From Nitrosococcus watsonii C-113 (GTDB lineage: Bacteria; Pseudomonadota; Gammaproteobacteria; Nitrosococcales; Nitrosococcaceae): a stretch of 64,000 nt of DNA. The stretch spans positions 434,001 through 498,000 of the forward strand of contig NC_014315.1 in assembly GCF_000143085.1 (NCBI RefSeq). The letters are read 5' to 3'. The translations under genes were made by a program, and so were the position numbers. Under the pieces are notes generated by a model that did not search any database, was not told where the DNA came from, and worked only from the letters and a program-made list of their open reading frames with translations. Shown here in pieces: positions 27,227 to 39,167 of the stretch; positions within the stretch are counted from its first letter, which is position 1, and the number at the start of each line of letters is the position of its first letter.

Positions 27227-27652
27227 TCAGGGATTGTTTTGCTTTCGGGCAGTGGCTAGGCTTAAACGTTTAAAGCCGAGTTGCTGAACTACATCCATGG
27301 CAGTAACAATGGATTGGTAATCGGTTTTGGCATCAGCGCTGATAATAACTTGGGGCTGTTTACGATTCCCTGCCGCCGCTTTCATAGCCGTCATGAGTGT
27401 GGCAGGTTGGTTATTGATAAGGCGTTTACCATTAATAGCAATTTTATCCTTCTTATCGATTTCTATGTGGAGAGGTGTGTCGTTCCGCCGCTCGGCAGAG
27501 TGGGTTGCCGCCTCGGGCAAATCTACTTTTAGTGCCGATTCGCGGCTAAAGCTAGTTGAGACCATAAAGAAAATAAGCAGTAAGAACACCACATCAATTA
27601 GCGGGGTCAGATTGATTTCTGGTTGGTTATGTCGGGCCGGGTGTATATTCAT
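27227..27652 (-). CDS. exbD: ExbD/TolR-family biopolymer transport protein
   Basis: The 141-residue protein has one N-terminal membrane helix containing the proton-path Asp (INLTPLIDVVFLLLIFFMV, residues about 14-32) followed by a periplasmic domain with LPEAATHSAERRN and VIISADAKTDYQSIV. With ExbB it forms a proton-driven motor in the inner membrane. It overlaps exbB by 26 bases. The placement beside msbA-lpxK is common in Chromatiales and Xanthomonadales. No TonB gene is in the window, so the partner is unknown. Confidence 0.92.
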   Translation of the reverse strand: MNIHPARHNQPEINLTPLIDVVFLLLIFFMVSTSFSRESALKVDLPEAATHSAERRNDTPLHIEIDKKDKIAINGKRLINNQPATLMTAMKAAAGNRKQPQVIISADAKTDYQSIVTAMDVVQQLGFKRLSLATARKQNNP

Positions 27653-28328
27653 GATGCTCCACGTCAGATTTCAAAGAAGATTCAACGGAGACTCGCGCAG
27701 CCGGATTGTCAATTGGGTCAAGTTCCCGATCCCCATGCATGACTTCCACTAGTTTAATGGCCTGTTCTTCCATGTCTACTACCAATCTCATAACTTTACC
27801 GTGAAAATAGCGGTAAAACATCAGACTGGGGATAGCGACCGCAAGACCTGCCGCCGTCGTGATGAGAGCCTCGGAGATTCCACCTGCCAGCACTGCCGGG
27901 TTATCGACGCCTTGGGCGGTAATGACGGTAAAGACTTTGATCATCCCAATGACGGTCCCCAGCAATCCAAGCAACGGCGTAATAGCTGCAATGGTTCCCA
28001 AGGTATTCAGGAAGCGTTCCAGTTCCAGGGTGACATGGCGGCCCACATCTTCGATACTCTCTTTCATAATTTCCCGGGAGCGGTTTCGGTTCACCAGCCC
28101 CGCAGCTAGTATTCGGCCTAGGGGAGAGCTTTCTCGTACTGATTTTATATGAATTTTATCGAGCTGATTGCGATATTGCCATTGCCAAATCTGACTGGCG
28201 ATATGCTTGGGTACGACCCGTTGCCGGCGCAAAAACCAGAAACGTTCAATAATAATCCCAATAGCGATGATGGAGCAGGCGAGGATCGGTAACATTAACC
28301 AGCCGCCAGCTTTAATGATTTCAAGCAC
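27627..28328 (-). CDS. exbB: MotA/TolQ/ExbB-family proton channel protein
   Basis: The protein has an N-terminal membrane helix (GGWLMLPILACSIIAIGIII), a cytoplasmic loop, and two more helices in the conserved region ERFLNTLGTIAAITPLLGLL-GTVIGMIKVF and ISEALITTAAGLAVAIPSLM. It forms the pentameric stator of an ExbBD motor. I start at GTG 28328 (VLEIIKAGGW, 233 residues), which matches family N-termini; the frame is open to a TTG at 28388. Next upstream is comEC, same strand. Confidence 0.9.
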   Translation of the reverse strand: MLEIIKAGGWLMLPILACSIIAIGIIIERFWFLRRQRVVPKHIASQIWQWQYRNQLDKIHIKSVRESSPLGRILAAGLVNRNRSREIMKESIEDVGRHVTLELERFLNTLGTIAAITPLLGLLGTVIGMIKVFTVITAQGVDNPAVLAGGISEALITTAAGLAVAIPSLMFYRYFHGKVMRLVVDMEEQAIKLVEVMHGDRELDPIDNPAARVSVESSLKSDVEHHEYTPGPT

Positions 28329-28424
28329 GGTGCGTAAATATTCCTCTGCTGTGGTTAGATATTTTTCAAGCGTGCATAGCTTCGGCAATAATACTGTAAC
28401 CGGCAGGTAGTCCCAAACCCTGCT

Positions 28425-30779
28425 TTAATTCCCGGTCCAGTAATGGCGGTTGGATTGTCTAAAGGTCTCTGGTTTACCGAGAGAACTTTGATCCAAATGA
28501 AAGGTAATGGCCCCGTGCTGGGCCGTGCTCCATAATTTTGCACCCTGCTGAAGATAACGTTGCATGATAGCCGGTTTCGGGAAGCCCCAGCGATTGCGAT
28601 AGCCTGCCGAAAACAGGGCGTGCTTGGGATTAACCGCGGCTATAAAGGGCGGGCTTGAAGAAGTCAGGCTGCCATGGTGAGGGACCACTAAAATAGTTGC
28701 GGCGAGTCCGTCGCTATTTGTCGCGAGCAGGGTTTGCTCTGCGGAACGTTCGATATCGGCGGCAATAAGGATGCGTTGCGTTCCGCTTGTGATGAGCAGT
28801 ACGCAGGAATGGTTATTACCGCGGCCTACGGTGGATGGGGGATGAAGAATGTGAAAGTCAACCCCATCCCAACGCCATTGCTGACCACGAATACAGGACT
28901 TGGGATGGGTCCAAGGTAGCTGTTCGGGGGCGCTAGTAAGAATCTGTTTAGCTGGGAGATGGCGCAAAAGTCCTGCCACGCCGCCTAGATGATCATTATC
29001 GCCATGGCTGATCACCAGCGTGTCGATAGTATTAATATTTTGGCTACGTAGAAAGGGCGCAACGACGCCTTCACCGGTATTAAACCGCTCGCTATAGCGG
29101 GGCCCGGCATCGAATACTAAGGCGTGATGGCGGGTGCGGGCAACTGCCGCAAGTCCTTGCCCCACATCCAGTAGGGTGAACCATAGCGCTCCCTGAGCCG
29201 GTCGAGGCGGAGGCGCTAACAATAAGGGGAGGAGGGCAAGCAGTCCCAGCCAGCGGCCGGGTAATCCCCGTGGAGCCAGTAGCAGCAGGCTTCCAAGGAT
29301 AGCTGGCAGGAACAGCCAGAGGGGAGGGCTGGTGTGCTCCCATTGGGCGGCGGGCGGCTCTGCACACCAGACGAGGACGCTCCATAGCAGAGCAAGCAGG
29401 TAATCGGACAGATTAATAAGGGCCTTTCCTAAAAGCGGGAATGGAATAAGTAATAGGGCGCCCAAAAGGAGGGGAGGCACCACCAGGAAACCCATCCAGG
29501 GGACGGCGACTAGGTTGGTGACAGGGGCTATTAAGGAAAGACGCTGAAAGTAGTATAAAAGAAAGGGCGCTAGTCCAATAGCGACTATCCACTGGGCTTT
29601 ACCCCATTGTCGCCAAAGATGCCCAAGGTAATAGGGGACGATACTGAACCCTAGGGTTTTAGCGTGGGGTAAAGGACGCAGCCCGGTCATTCCCATCATC
29701 AAGACTGCAACGGCGCCAAAGGACAACCAAAAACCTGGGGCAAGTGCGGAAAGGGGATCCCAGATCAACACTAGTATCAGGGCAAAAGCGAGGGTACGGA
29801 GAGGATGGACGGGGCGTTTTACTAAGACTGCAAGCATAACGACGCCGACCATAATCAGGGCTCGTTGGGTAGGAATGGAGAAACCTGCCAGGGCGGCGTA
29901 CAAAAGGGCGCTGATAATCGCGCCAATGGCTGCTGCCTGGGGGGCTGGCAAAGTGAGTGTATTGGTTGCCTGGAGGGACCAGAGACGCCGTCCCAAAAAA
30001 TAGGCGAGTCCTGCTAGTAACCCGATGTGGAGCCCTGAAATCGCCACCAGATGATTGGTTCCGGTACGTTCCAGAACTTGCCATTGCTGAGGGGTAATGG
30101 CGCCGCGCTCGCCTAGGGTGAGTGCTTGCACTAGTCCTCGCTGGGGGCTATCGGCAAGGAGGGGAGTCATGTGCTCAAGCAGATATTGACGGGCGCGATC
30201 AAGAGGATGATGATACCAGTGTGATTCGATAAGGCGGTTAGCCGTTGCCGAGCGGACATAACCGGTTGCCCGAAAACCTTGGCGGAAAAGCCAGCCTTCA
30301 TAATCGAAGCCGCCTGGATTCATAAACCCTCGTGGACGTTTGAGGCGAACTAGCAGTTGCCACCGATCGCCTGCTTTGAGTTTTAGTGAGGGGGGACGAT
30401 ACCAACTTAAGCGTATCCGTTGAGGACCCTGCCAAGTTTGGCTCTTGAAAATTATGCGCTGCGGCGCAAAGGCAAAACGTAGGCTATGATCAAGAATCTC
30501 TGGAATGGAATCTACCGTGCCTTCTAGTAATATATCCTGGCCCTCTAATGCCAAGGGGAGTTCTTGGGAGAGCAATACATCAGCGCGAAATAAAGCCCAG
30601 AGGAAGCCGATGACAAACAGCAATAGTGGCCGTAAGCGTTGCTGGAAGAGAACCCATGGGATCAAGATTAATAATAGTAAGGACCATGTGGGGTCGGGTA
30701 GCAGCGGTAGTTGTTGTAGAATAACTATCCCTGTGAGGAAGGCGAGCGCATTGAGCAGCATATTTGGGATCCCGATCAT
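28425..30779 (-). CDS. comEC: ComEC/Rec2 DNA-uptake channel protein
   Basis: A 784-residue polytopic membrane protein. An N-terminal DUF4131-like part (about 20-190) is followed by the competence domain with GLVQALTLGERGAITPQQW and HLVAISGLHIGLLAGLAYFL near 230-260, many helices to about 500, and a metallo-beta-lactamase-like C-terminal domain with VFDAGPRYSERFNTGEGV, ISHGDNDHLGG (HxxxDH) and VPHHGSLTSSS. It transports single-stranded DNA across the inner membrane during natural transformation. Length is close to other proteobacterial ComEC. It appears intact. Confidence 0.95.
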   Translation of the reverse strand: MIGIPNMLLNALAFLTGIVILQQLPLLPDPTWSLLLLILIPWVLFQQRLRPLLLFVIGFLWALFRADVLLSQELPLALEGQDILLEGTVDSIPEILDHSLRFAFAPQRIIFKSQTWQGPQRIRLSWYRPPSLKLKAGDRWQLLVRLKRPRGFMNPGGFDYEGWLFRQGFRATGYVRSATANRLIESHWYHHPLDRARQYLLEHMTPLLADSPQRGLVQALTLGERGAITPQQWQVLERTGTNHLVAISGLHIGLLAGLAYFLGRRLWSLQATNTLTLPAPQAAAIGAIISALLYAALAGFSIPTQRALIMVGVVMLAVLVKRPVHPLRTLAFALILVLIWDPLSALAPGFWLSFGAVAVLMMGMTGLRPLPHAKTLGFSIVPYYLGHLWRQWGKAQWIVAIGLAPFLLYYFQRLSLIAPVTNLVAVPWMGFLVVPPLLLGALLLIPFPLLGKALINLSDYLLALLWSVLVWCAEPPAAQWEHTSPPLWLFLPAILGSLLLLAPRGLPGRWLGLLALLPLLLAPPPRPAQGALWFTLLDVGQGLAAVARTRHHALVFDAGPRYSERFNTGEGVVAPFLRSQNINTIDTLVISHGDNDHLGGVAGLLRHLPAKQILTSAPEQLPWTHPKSCIRGQQWRWDGVDFHILHPPSTVGRGNNHSCVLLITSGTQRILIAADIERSAEQTLLATNSDGLAATILVVPHHGSLTSSSPPFIAAVNPKHALFSAGYRNRWGFPKPAIMQRYLQQGAKLWSTAQHGAITFHLDQSSLGKPETFRQSNRHYWTGN

Positions 30780-30866
30780 GGATATTTGACCTCATGCGTT
30801 TAGGCTTCTGATCATAGCTATGGATTAATCATGACAATGTGAAATTGCTTGAGGTTTGCTTACACT

Positions 30867-31403
30867 ATGCCGCGCCGAATTATTAAACGCTATTTACCCC
30901 AACCTCATCAGCTCCAGGAGCATAAACATTTGCGGCATCTTGGAGAATGGTTTTTTGCCTCCGATCTTTGGCATCTCAGCCGCCGTTCCACTGCGGGGGC
31001 AGTAGGTATTGGGTTGTTTATCGCTTTTCTACCGCTGCCTGGCCAGATGTTGATAGCGGCGATAGCTGCTGCGTGGGCTCGGGTGAATCTGCCCGTTGCT
31101 ATTTTGATGGTTTGGGTGACCAACCCTTTAACCATGGGACCGATGTTCTTTTTTGCCTATAAGGTTGGGACATGGCTGCTAGGAAGCCCCGTCTATGGAC
31201 CGGAGCTGGATTTCACTTGGCAGCATTGGCTGCAGACCCGGCTGGCGGCTACTTGGGAACCGTTTTTATTGGGTTGTCTTGTGGTAGGTATGGTAGCAGG
31301 CATTACTGGCGGGCTGCTCACGCTGGGTTTATGGCGGTTGGAAGTGTCGCGGCGCTGGCGGAATCGTAAACGGCGGAAAGCGATATCGCAAATGGAGAAA
31401 TAG
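30867..31403 (+). CDS. DUF2062 membrane protein
   Basis: A 178-residue protein of the DUF2062 family. It begins with a basic MPRRIIKRYLPQPHQ segment, then has HLGEWFFASDLWHLSRRSTA and two to three membrane helices (AVGIGLFIAFLPLPGQMLIA, VAILMVWVTNPLTMGPMFFF, FLLGCLVVGMVAGITGGLLT). The PxxGQ and TNPLTMGP motifs are typical. The family has no established function. I use ATG 30867 rather than the upstream TTG at 30849. It stands divergent from comEC and convergent with lolD. Confidence 0.85.
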   Translation: MPRRIIKRYLPQPHQLQEHKHLRHLGEWFFASDLWHLSRRSTAGAVGIGLFIAFLPLPGQMLIAAIAAAWARVNLPVAILMVWVTNPLTMGPMFFFAYKVGTWLLGSPVYGPELDFTWQHWLQTRLAATWEPFLLGCLVVGMVAGITGGLLTLGLWRLEVSRRWRNRKRRKAISQMEK

Positions 31404-31406
31404 GCG

Positions 31407-32108
31407 CTAGGGTAATGACTCTTGCACTAAGCGCCCATCGACCAAGGTAAGCACCCGATCGGTTTGTGCCGCTAAATGGATATCATGGGTGACTATCACC
31501 AGCGCGGTACCTAGCTCATGATTGAGCTCCAGCATGAGTTTAAAGACTTGTTCAGCGTTTTTTCGATCCAGGTTGCCTGTTGGCTCGTCGGCTAGTACGC
31601 AGCGAGGATTGGTGACCAAGGCACGGGCCACGGCAGCCCGCTGGCGCTCCCCCCCTGATAGTTCTCCCGGCTTATGGTTAAAACGGGCCTCTAGGCCGAC
31701 TCGTTGTAACAATGCCATGGCTTTCTTCTGGGCGCTGGCTGTGCTAGCACCGGCGATGAGTAAGGGTAGCGCGGTATTTTCCAGGGCCGTAAATTCAGGA
31801 AGTAAGTGATGGAGTTGGTAGATAAAACCTAGGGCGCGGTTACGCAACCGGCCCCGTTCTGTGTCGTTAAGCTGGGCTAGATTTTGGCCCGCGATCCAGA
31901 CTTGGCCTTGGGTCGGACGATCCAATCCCCCGAGTAAATGAAGCAAGGTGCTTTTGCCCGAGCCTGAAGCGCCAATAATAGCAATGCATTCTCTAGGGGC
32001 AATGGATAAATTTACTTCCCGCAGCACTTCTACCGACAGATAGCCATCGGTAAATTTCCGGGCTAAATCGCGGCACCATAGCACCCTTTCTTGCTCCGTA
32101 TTATTCAT
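31407..32108 (-). CDS. lolD: lipoprotein-releasing system ATPase LolD
   Basis: The 233-residue ABC ATPase shows Walker [19 protein letters not shown], the LolD-type segment [19 protein letters not shown], signature [15 protein letters not shown], Walker [13 protein letters not shown], and H-loop VTHDIHLA. With LolC/E it extracts outer-membrane lipoproteins from the inner membrane and hands them to LolA. It overlaps the upstream permease gene by 8 bases, so the two form an operon. Confidence 0.95.
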   Translation of the reverse strand: MNNTEQERVLWCRDLARKFTDGYLSVEVLREVNLSIAPRECIAIIGASGSGKSTLLHLLGGLDRPTQGQVWIAGQNLAQLNDTERGRLRNRALGFIYQLHHLLPEFTALENTALPLLIAGASTASAQKKAMALLQRVGLEARFNHKPGELSGGERQRAAVARALVTNPRCVLADEPTGNLDRKNAEQVFKLMLELNHELGTALVIVTHDIHLAAQTDRVLTLVDGRLVQESLP

Positions 32109-33348
32109 AGCGCAGGGCCTCGGCAGGGTGGGTACGGGCGGCTTGCCAAGCGGGATAGAGGGTTACCAGAAGGCAGAGCAGGAAAGCCGTGCTGCAAATG
32201 GTAGTGACATCACTCCAGTTTAATTCTGAGGGAAGTTTGCTGATGTAATAGACATCCGCGGGTAGAAATTGGACGCCAAACAAGGCTTCAATTTGGGGTA
32301 CTACCGTTTCTACATTAAACGCCAGGACAATCCCCCCCATCATGCCCAGAATGGTGCCGATAAAGCCAATAACCGTGCCTTGAACCATAAAGATTCCCAT
32401 AATGCTCGCTGGCGGTGCCCCTAAGGTGCGCAAAATGGCAATATCGGCTTGTTTATCCGTCACTACCATGACCAAGGTGGAGACGATGTTAAAGGCGGCT
32501 ACCGCGACGATCAGAAATAAAATGACAAACATGACCGTTTTCTCCGTTTTCAAGGCACGAAAAAAATTGGCATGCTGGTAGGTCCAGTCTGCTGTTCGGT
32601 AGTTGCTGGGCAAAGTTTCGCGCAGCTCATGGGCGAGACGGGGGGCGCTAAATAAATTATCGAGCTTAAGTCGAAGTCCGCTGACTTTCCCCGGAATGCG
32701 AAAGAGAACTGCCGCATCCTCCAGGTTCATGATGGCGAGGGCGCTGTCATACTCGTACATCCCCACTTGGAAGACACCTGCCACCGTGAGACGCTTAAGG
32801 CGAGGGATAATTCCCGCTGGCGTGGTTGTTGCGTGAGGAGTAACCAGGGTAATTTTATCGCCGATAAAAACGCCTAGGGTGCGGGCCAAATCCATGCCCA
32901 ATACGATTTGGAAGCTTCCGGGCCGTAGAGCATCCAAGCTGCCTGCCACCATCTTGTCGTGGATATCAAGCACTTGATGCTCTTGCTGAGGGAGTATTCC
33001 GCGCACCAGTGTGCCCTGTACTTGGTTGCGGTGAGTTACCATGCCTTGCCCTTCAATAAAAGGGGCTATGCCGGCAATCTTAGCGTTTTTTTCCAGTTGA
33101 GTCTTAAGGGCCTGCCAGTGCTCAAGGGTTCCATCGGGGCCAGTAACAATGACATGGGCAACCATTCCCAGGATGCGGGTACGAAGTTCCTTCTCAAAAC
33201 CATTCATCACGGAAAGTACGGTAATTAAAGCAGCTACGCCTAGCGCCACGCCAAGCATGGAGGTCAAGGAAATGAATGAAATAAAATAATTACGCCGCTT
33301 GGCGCGTGTATAACGCAGGCCAATATAAAGAGGTAAGGGCTTAAACAT
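32101..33348 (-). CDS. lolC: lipoprotein-releasing system permease LolC/LolE
   Basis: A 415-residue permease: [20 protein letters not shown] then the first helix [20 protein letters not shown] with [14 protein letters not shown], a large periplasmic domain, and three C-terminal helices of the FtsX/MacB type ([40 protein letters not shown], and [20 protein letters not shown]). It ends with [12 protein letters not shown], the usual family end. Only one permease gene is present, so a single LolC/E hybrid may serve as homodimer, as in many non-enteric bacteria. ATG 33348 is preferred over TTG 33354. Confidence 0.94.
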   Translation of the reverse strand: MFKPLPLYIGLRYTRAKRRNYFISFISLTSMLGVALGVAALITVLSVMNGFEKELRTRILGMVAHVIVTGPDGTLEHWQALKTQLEKNAKIAGIAPFIEGQGMVTHRNQVQGTLVRGILPQQEHQVLDIHDKMVAGSLDALRPGSFQIVLGMDLARTLGVFIGDKITLVTPHATTTPAGIIPRLKRLTVAGVFQVGMYEYDSALAIMNLEDAAVLFRIPGKVSGLRLKLDNLFSAPRLAHELRETLPSNYRTADWTYQHANFFRALKTEKTVMFVILFLIVAVAAFNIVSTLVMVVTDKQADIAILRTLGAPPASIMGIFMVQGTVIGFIGTILGMMGGIVLAFNVETVVPQIEALFGVQFLPADVYYISKLPSELNWSDVTTICSTAFLLCLLVTLYPAWQAARTHPAEALRYE

Positions 33349-33499
33349 GGGCAACGATCATGCTTAATTTCGAGGATTTATTCAATCCGCTAGGCAGTAA
33401 GGGCTTTATGCTATTGCTACTCATGCCATGGGGAAATGGTCGATATAGTAAGTTAAGGTTCAAAAAGTTTACCCTTCCGCAACGCCTTCAGGAGATCTT

Positions 33500-33778
33500 A
33501 TGGTTGAGAAGCGAGAATCAGAACGTCTGCCGGTTACCGTAGAGGTCCGGGTTAAATGGCAATCTCCCCCGGAAGAGCCCCTCACCTTTAAAACCCATGA
33601 TCTCAGCAATAATGGAGTTTTTCTCAGCACTGATGATGGACAGGAACTTCCGCCAGTGGGGGAGCGGGTCACCGTGCAGCTTAAAGACCTTCTTGCCAAC
33701 GGCGAAACCCCGCCCCTTCTTACAGCGGAAGTGATCCGGCAAGATAGCAGAGGAATGGGGCTCAGGTTCCTAGATTAG
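33500..33778 (+). CDS. single-domain PilZ protein
   Basis: A 92-residue protein made of one PilZ domain: RESERLPVTVEVRVKW at the N-terminus carries the RxxxR cyclic-di-GMP-binding motif, DLSNNGVFLST the (D/N)xSxxG motif, and the end RGMGLRFLD closes the barrel. Such proteins act as small c-di-GMP receptors, often for motility or pilus control. No pilus gene is adjacent. The ribosome site AGGAG lies about ten bases upstream. The partner is not known. Confidence 0.88.
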   Translation: MVEKRESERLPVTVEVRVKWQSPPEEPLTFKTHDLSNNGVFLSTDDGQELPPVGERVTVQLKDLLANGETPPLLTAEVIRQDSRGMGLRFLD

Positions 33779-33807
33779 CTCAAAAAAATGGGCCGCTTTG
33801 CTTTTGT

Positions 33808-34470
33808 TTATTTAGGATAGATAGTTTTGGCGCCCTCTGGAGAACCCAGGATAAGCACATCCGCAGGATGTATGGCGAACAGACCGTTAGTGACTACTCC
33901 GGGGATATTATTGATCTGCCCTTCCAGTTTAGCAGGCTCCATAATGGAAAGTCCGTGGGTATCCAAAATTTGATTACCATTATCAGTGATAAAACCTTCC
34001 CGGTAAACGGGTTCTCCGCCCAGCTTAACGATTTGTCGTGCCACATAGCTTCGCGCCATAGGGATAACTTCCACGGGGAGGGGGAAGTTGCCCAATATAT
34101 CAACGAGCTTGGATTGATCAGCAATACAGACAAACTTCTTGCTGGCAGCGGCGATGATTTTTTCTCGGGTTAGTGCCCCGCCTCCCCCTTTAATGAGCTG
34201 TAGATAATGATTGGATTCGTCGGCGCCATCAATATAGAGGGGAATTTCTCCTACCGCATTTAACTCGTAAACGGGAATATTGAGGGCTTTAAGCCGCGCG
34301 GTGGAAGCCTCGGAACTGGAGACAGCACCTTCGATCTTGCTTTTAATGGTTCCCAGTAAATCAATAAAATGGTTAACGGTAGAGCCTGTGCCCATACCGA
34401 CGATGATACCTGGTTCTACGTGCTCAAGGGCGGCTTTAGCGGCCAGCTTTTTCATTTCATCGGGACTCAT
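33808..34470 (-). CDS. rpiA: ribose-5-phosphate isomerase A
   Basis: The protein matches Rpi[58 protein letters not shown] with the catalytic Asp/Glu region, [19 protein letters not shown], and PVEVIPMAR. It interconverts ribulose-5-phosphate and ribose-5-phosphate. ATG 34470 (220 residues) is chosen since AAGGAG lies upstream; a start at 34500 would add ten unconserved residues. It is divergent from ilvA and convergent with the PilZ gene. Confidence 0.97.
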   Translation of the reverse strand: MSPDEMKKLAAKAALEHVEPGIIVGMGTGSTVNHFIDLLGTIKSKIEGAVSSSEASTARLKALNIPVYELNAVGEIPLYIDGADESNHYLQLIKGGGGALTREKIIAAASKKFVCIADQSKLVDILGNFPLPVEVIPMARSYVARQIVKLGGEPVYREGFITDNGNQILDTHGLSIMEPAKLEGQINNIPGVVTNGLFAIHPADVLILGSPEGAKTIYPK

Positions 34471-34576
34471 AACTATCCTGCTCCTTATGGTATGGTCCAT
34501 TCTCCACGCAAATTAATTATAAGGGAAATAGGAAGTCGCTGACACCGTTGCTGATTGTTGTTAATGTATATAGGCT

Positions 34577-36106
34577 ATGTTGTACAGCTACCTAGAACGC
34601 ATTCTCAAGGCCCGTGTATATGAAGTTGCCAGGGAAACTCCGCTGGAATCCATGGGGCGTCTGTCTGGGCGATTGGGAAACGCCATACTGCTAAAGCGGG
34701 AAGATCTGCAACCCGTTTTTTCCTTTAAGTTGCGGGGAGCTCATAACAAGCTCCTCCAGTTATCGGAGGAGGCACGCCAACGGGGAGTAATTGCCGCTTC
34801 GGCGGGCAACCATGCCCAAGGCGTTGCGCTTTCTGCCCGTAAGCTGGGGATACGCGCTCGAATCGTAATGCCTCGGACAACACCGCCAATCAAAATCGAA
34901 GCAGTGCGTGATCTGGGTGCTGAGATTAATTTGGTGGGCAATAATTACGATGAAGCCTACCAATATGCGCTGGGTTTGGCTGAAAAGCAGGCGTGTGCTT
35001 TTATCCATCCCTATGACGATCCTGAAGTCATTGCTGGTCAAGGAACCGTGGCGATGGAGATTCTGCGCCAATATCCAGATCCGTTGCATGCCATATTTGT
35101 ACCGGTAGGTGGCGGTGGGCTTATTGCCGGGGTGGCTGCCTATGTTAAAGCCCTTTCGCCGGAAATCCGTGTTATCGGGGTAGAACCTGACGATGCCCCT
35201 AGCCTTTATCGGGCTTTGCAAGCAGGAGAGCGGGTAGTGCTTGATCAGGTGGGTATTTTTGCAGATGGTGCGGCGGTTCGCCAGGTAGGCAAGGAACCCT
35301 TTCGCATTGCGCGGGAAGCCGTGGATGAAGTGCTGCTGGTGGATAGCGATGCTATTTGTGCCGCTATTATGGATATTTTCGAGGATACCCGTTCTATCGC
35401 TGAGCCGGCAGGGGCTTTGGCTGTTGCCGGGTTAAAGCAGTATGTGGAGCGGGAAGAACTCCGGGGACAGAGTTTGGTAGCCATTGACAGTGGGGCCAAT
35501 ATCAATTTTGACCGGCTGCGCCATGTGGCCGAGCGGGCTGAATTAGGTGAGCGGCGGGAGGCTTTATTTTGTGTCACAATCCCCGAGCAGCGGGGTAGTT
35601 TTCTTGCATTTTGCGAGGCTATTGGTAAACGGGGCATTACCGAGTTTAATTACCGCTATGGCGATTCCGGTGAGGCCCATGTGTTTGTGGGAATTCAGAC
35701 GCGCAACGGCAGTCATGTCAAGGATCAGTTACTCCATGATCTTCACCAGAGGGGCTATTCCGTGGTGGATATGAGCGATAACGAAATGGCCAAACTCCAC
35801 GTGCGTTATATGGTAGGCGGACAAGCATCAAAGTTAAAGGATGAGGTGCTTTACCGGTTTGAGTTTCCCGAACGCCCGGGTGCTCTACTGCGTTTTTTAA
35901 CCCGCATGGGCAGCCGTTGGAATATTAGCTTGTTCCATTACCGTAATCATGGGGCGGCTTATGGTCGAGTATTGGCAGGCATGCAAGTGCCTCCCGCCGA
36001 AAAAATAGAATTTCAGACTTTTTTAGATGAACTTGCCTATACCTACCAGGAGGAGACCGATAATCCCGCTTACCGGTTATTTCTTGGTTCACCGCCAGCC
36101 TCGTGA
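34577..36106 (+). CDS. ilvA: threonine ammonia-lyase, biosynthetic
   Basis: The 509-residue enzyme deaminates threonine to 2-oxobutyrate, the first step to isoleucine. The PLP domain shows the Schiff-base Lys in FSFKLRGAHNK near residue 51, AGNHAQGVAL, and the phosphate-binding VPVGGGGLIAGVA near 178. The C-terminal third (about 330-505) has two ACT-like regulatory repeats (ALFCVTIPEQRGSFLAFCEA and VLYRFEFPERPGALLRFLTR), so isoleucine feedback inhibition is expected. Length matches the long biosynthetic type. First of a long plus-strand run. Confidence 0.96.
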   Translation: MLYSYLERILKARVYEVARETPLESMGRLSGRLGNAILLKREDLQPVFSFKLRGAHNKLLQLSEEARQRGVIAASAGNHAQGVALSARKLGIRARIVMPRTTPPIKIEAVRDLGAEINLVGNNYDEAYQYALGLAEKQACAFIHPYDDPEVIAGQGTVAMEILRQYPDPLHAIFVPVGGGGLIAGVAAYVKALSPEIRVIGVEPDDAPSLYRALQAGERVVLDQVGIFADGAAVRQVGKEPFRIAREAVDEVLLVDSDAICAAIMDIFEDTRSIAEPAGALAVAGLKQYVEREELRGQSLVAIDSGANINFDRLRHVAERAELGERREALFCVTIPEQRGSFLAFCEAIGKRGITEFNYRYGDSGEAHVFVGIQTRNGSHVKDQLLHDLHQRGYSVVDMSDNEMAKLHVRYMVGGQASKLKDEVLYRFEFPERPGALLRFLTRMGSRWNISLFHYRNHGAAYGRVLAGMQVPPAEKIEFQTFLDELAYTYQEETDNPAYRLFLGSPPAS

Positions 36107-36124
36107 TTCCATAGTGGATACTAG

Positions 36125-38632
<2,508 letters not shown>

Positions 38633-38651
38633 TTCCTTGAAATTTTCTGTA

Positions 38652-39167
38652 ATGGTGAGCCAATGGCTGGGGAGAGCTCTCTTGCTCTCGCTAGTATTTT
38701 TGGTAGGTTGTGGTTTTCATTTACGGGGCGATACCCAACTTTCACCCTTATTGAATCAAACTTACTTGCAAGGAATCGCGCCTTATAGTCCGCTGGGTAT
38801 CGGCCTTAAGCGCCGCCTTGAGGCCCATGGTATTACCATCACTTCGGTTCCTGAAGAGGCCACAGCCCTATTAAGCATTACCTATAACCAGCTGCAACGG
38901 CAAGTACTCTCGGTGGAATCCACGGGTAAAGTACAGGAATATGCACTTAAATATGTATTGCAGTTCCAAGTTATCAATCCTAAGGGAGAAGTTTTGCTAC
39001 CTTCCCAACGGTTGGAGTTGATGCGGCAATATCTGTTTGACCAGAGTAGCGTCATTTCAGCCGGAGAGCAGGAAAAGCTGCTGCGCGAAACATTAGAGAA
39101 TGATATGGTGCAGCAGATTCTTTGGCGCCTAGAAGCATTGCCGCCTTCTCACGTGGATGAGGGTTAA
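38652..39167 (+). CDS. lptE: LPS-assembly lipoprotein LptE
   Basis: A 171-residue lipoprotein: the signal ALLLSLVFLVGCGFHLRG has a lipobox (LVGC) giving an acylated Cys, followed by the FHLRG start seen in nearly all LptE. LptE plugs the LptD barrel that places LPS in the outer membrane. ATG 38652 is preferred; a TTG at 38637 would add five residues. It begins 19 bases after leuS and overlaps holA by 11 bases, the conserved leuS-lptE-holA order. Confidence 0.93.
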   Translation: MVSQWLGRALLLSLVFLVGCGFHLRGDTQLSPLLNQTYLQGIAPYSPLGIGLKRRLEAHGITITSVPEEATALLSITYNQLQRQVLSVESTGKVQEYALKYVLQFQVINPKGEVLLPSQRLELMRQYLFDQSSVISAGEQEKLLRETLENDMVQQILWRLEALPPSHVDEG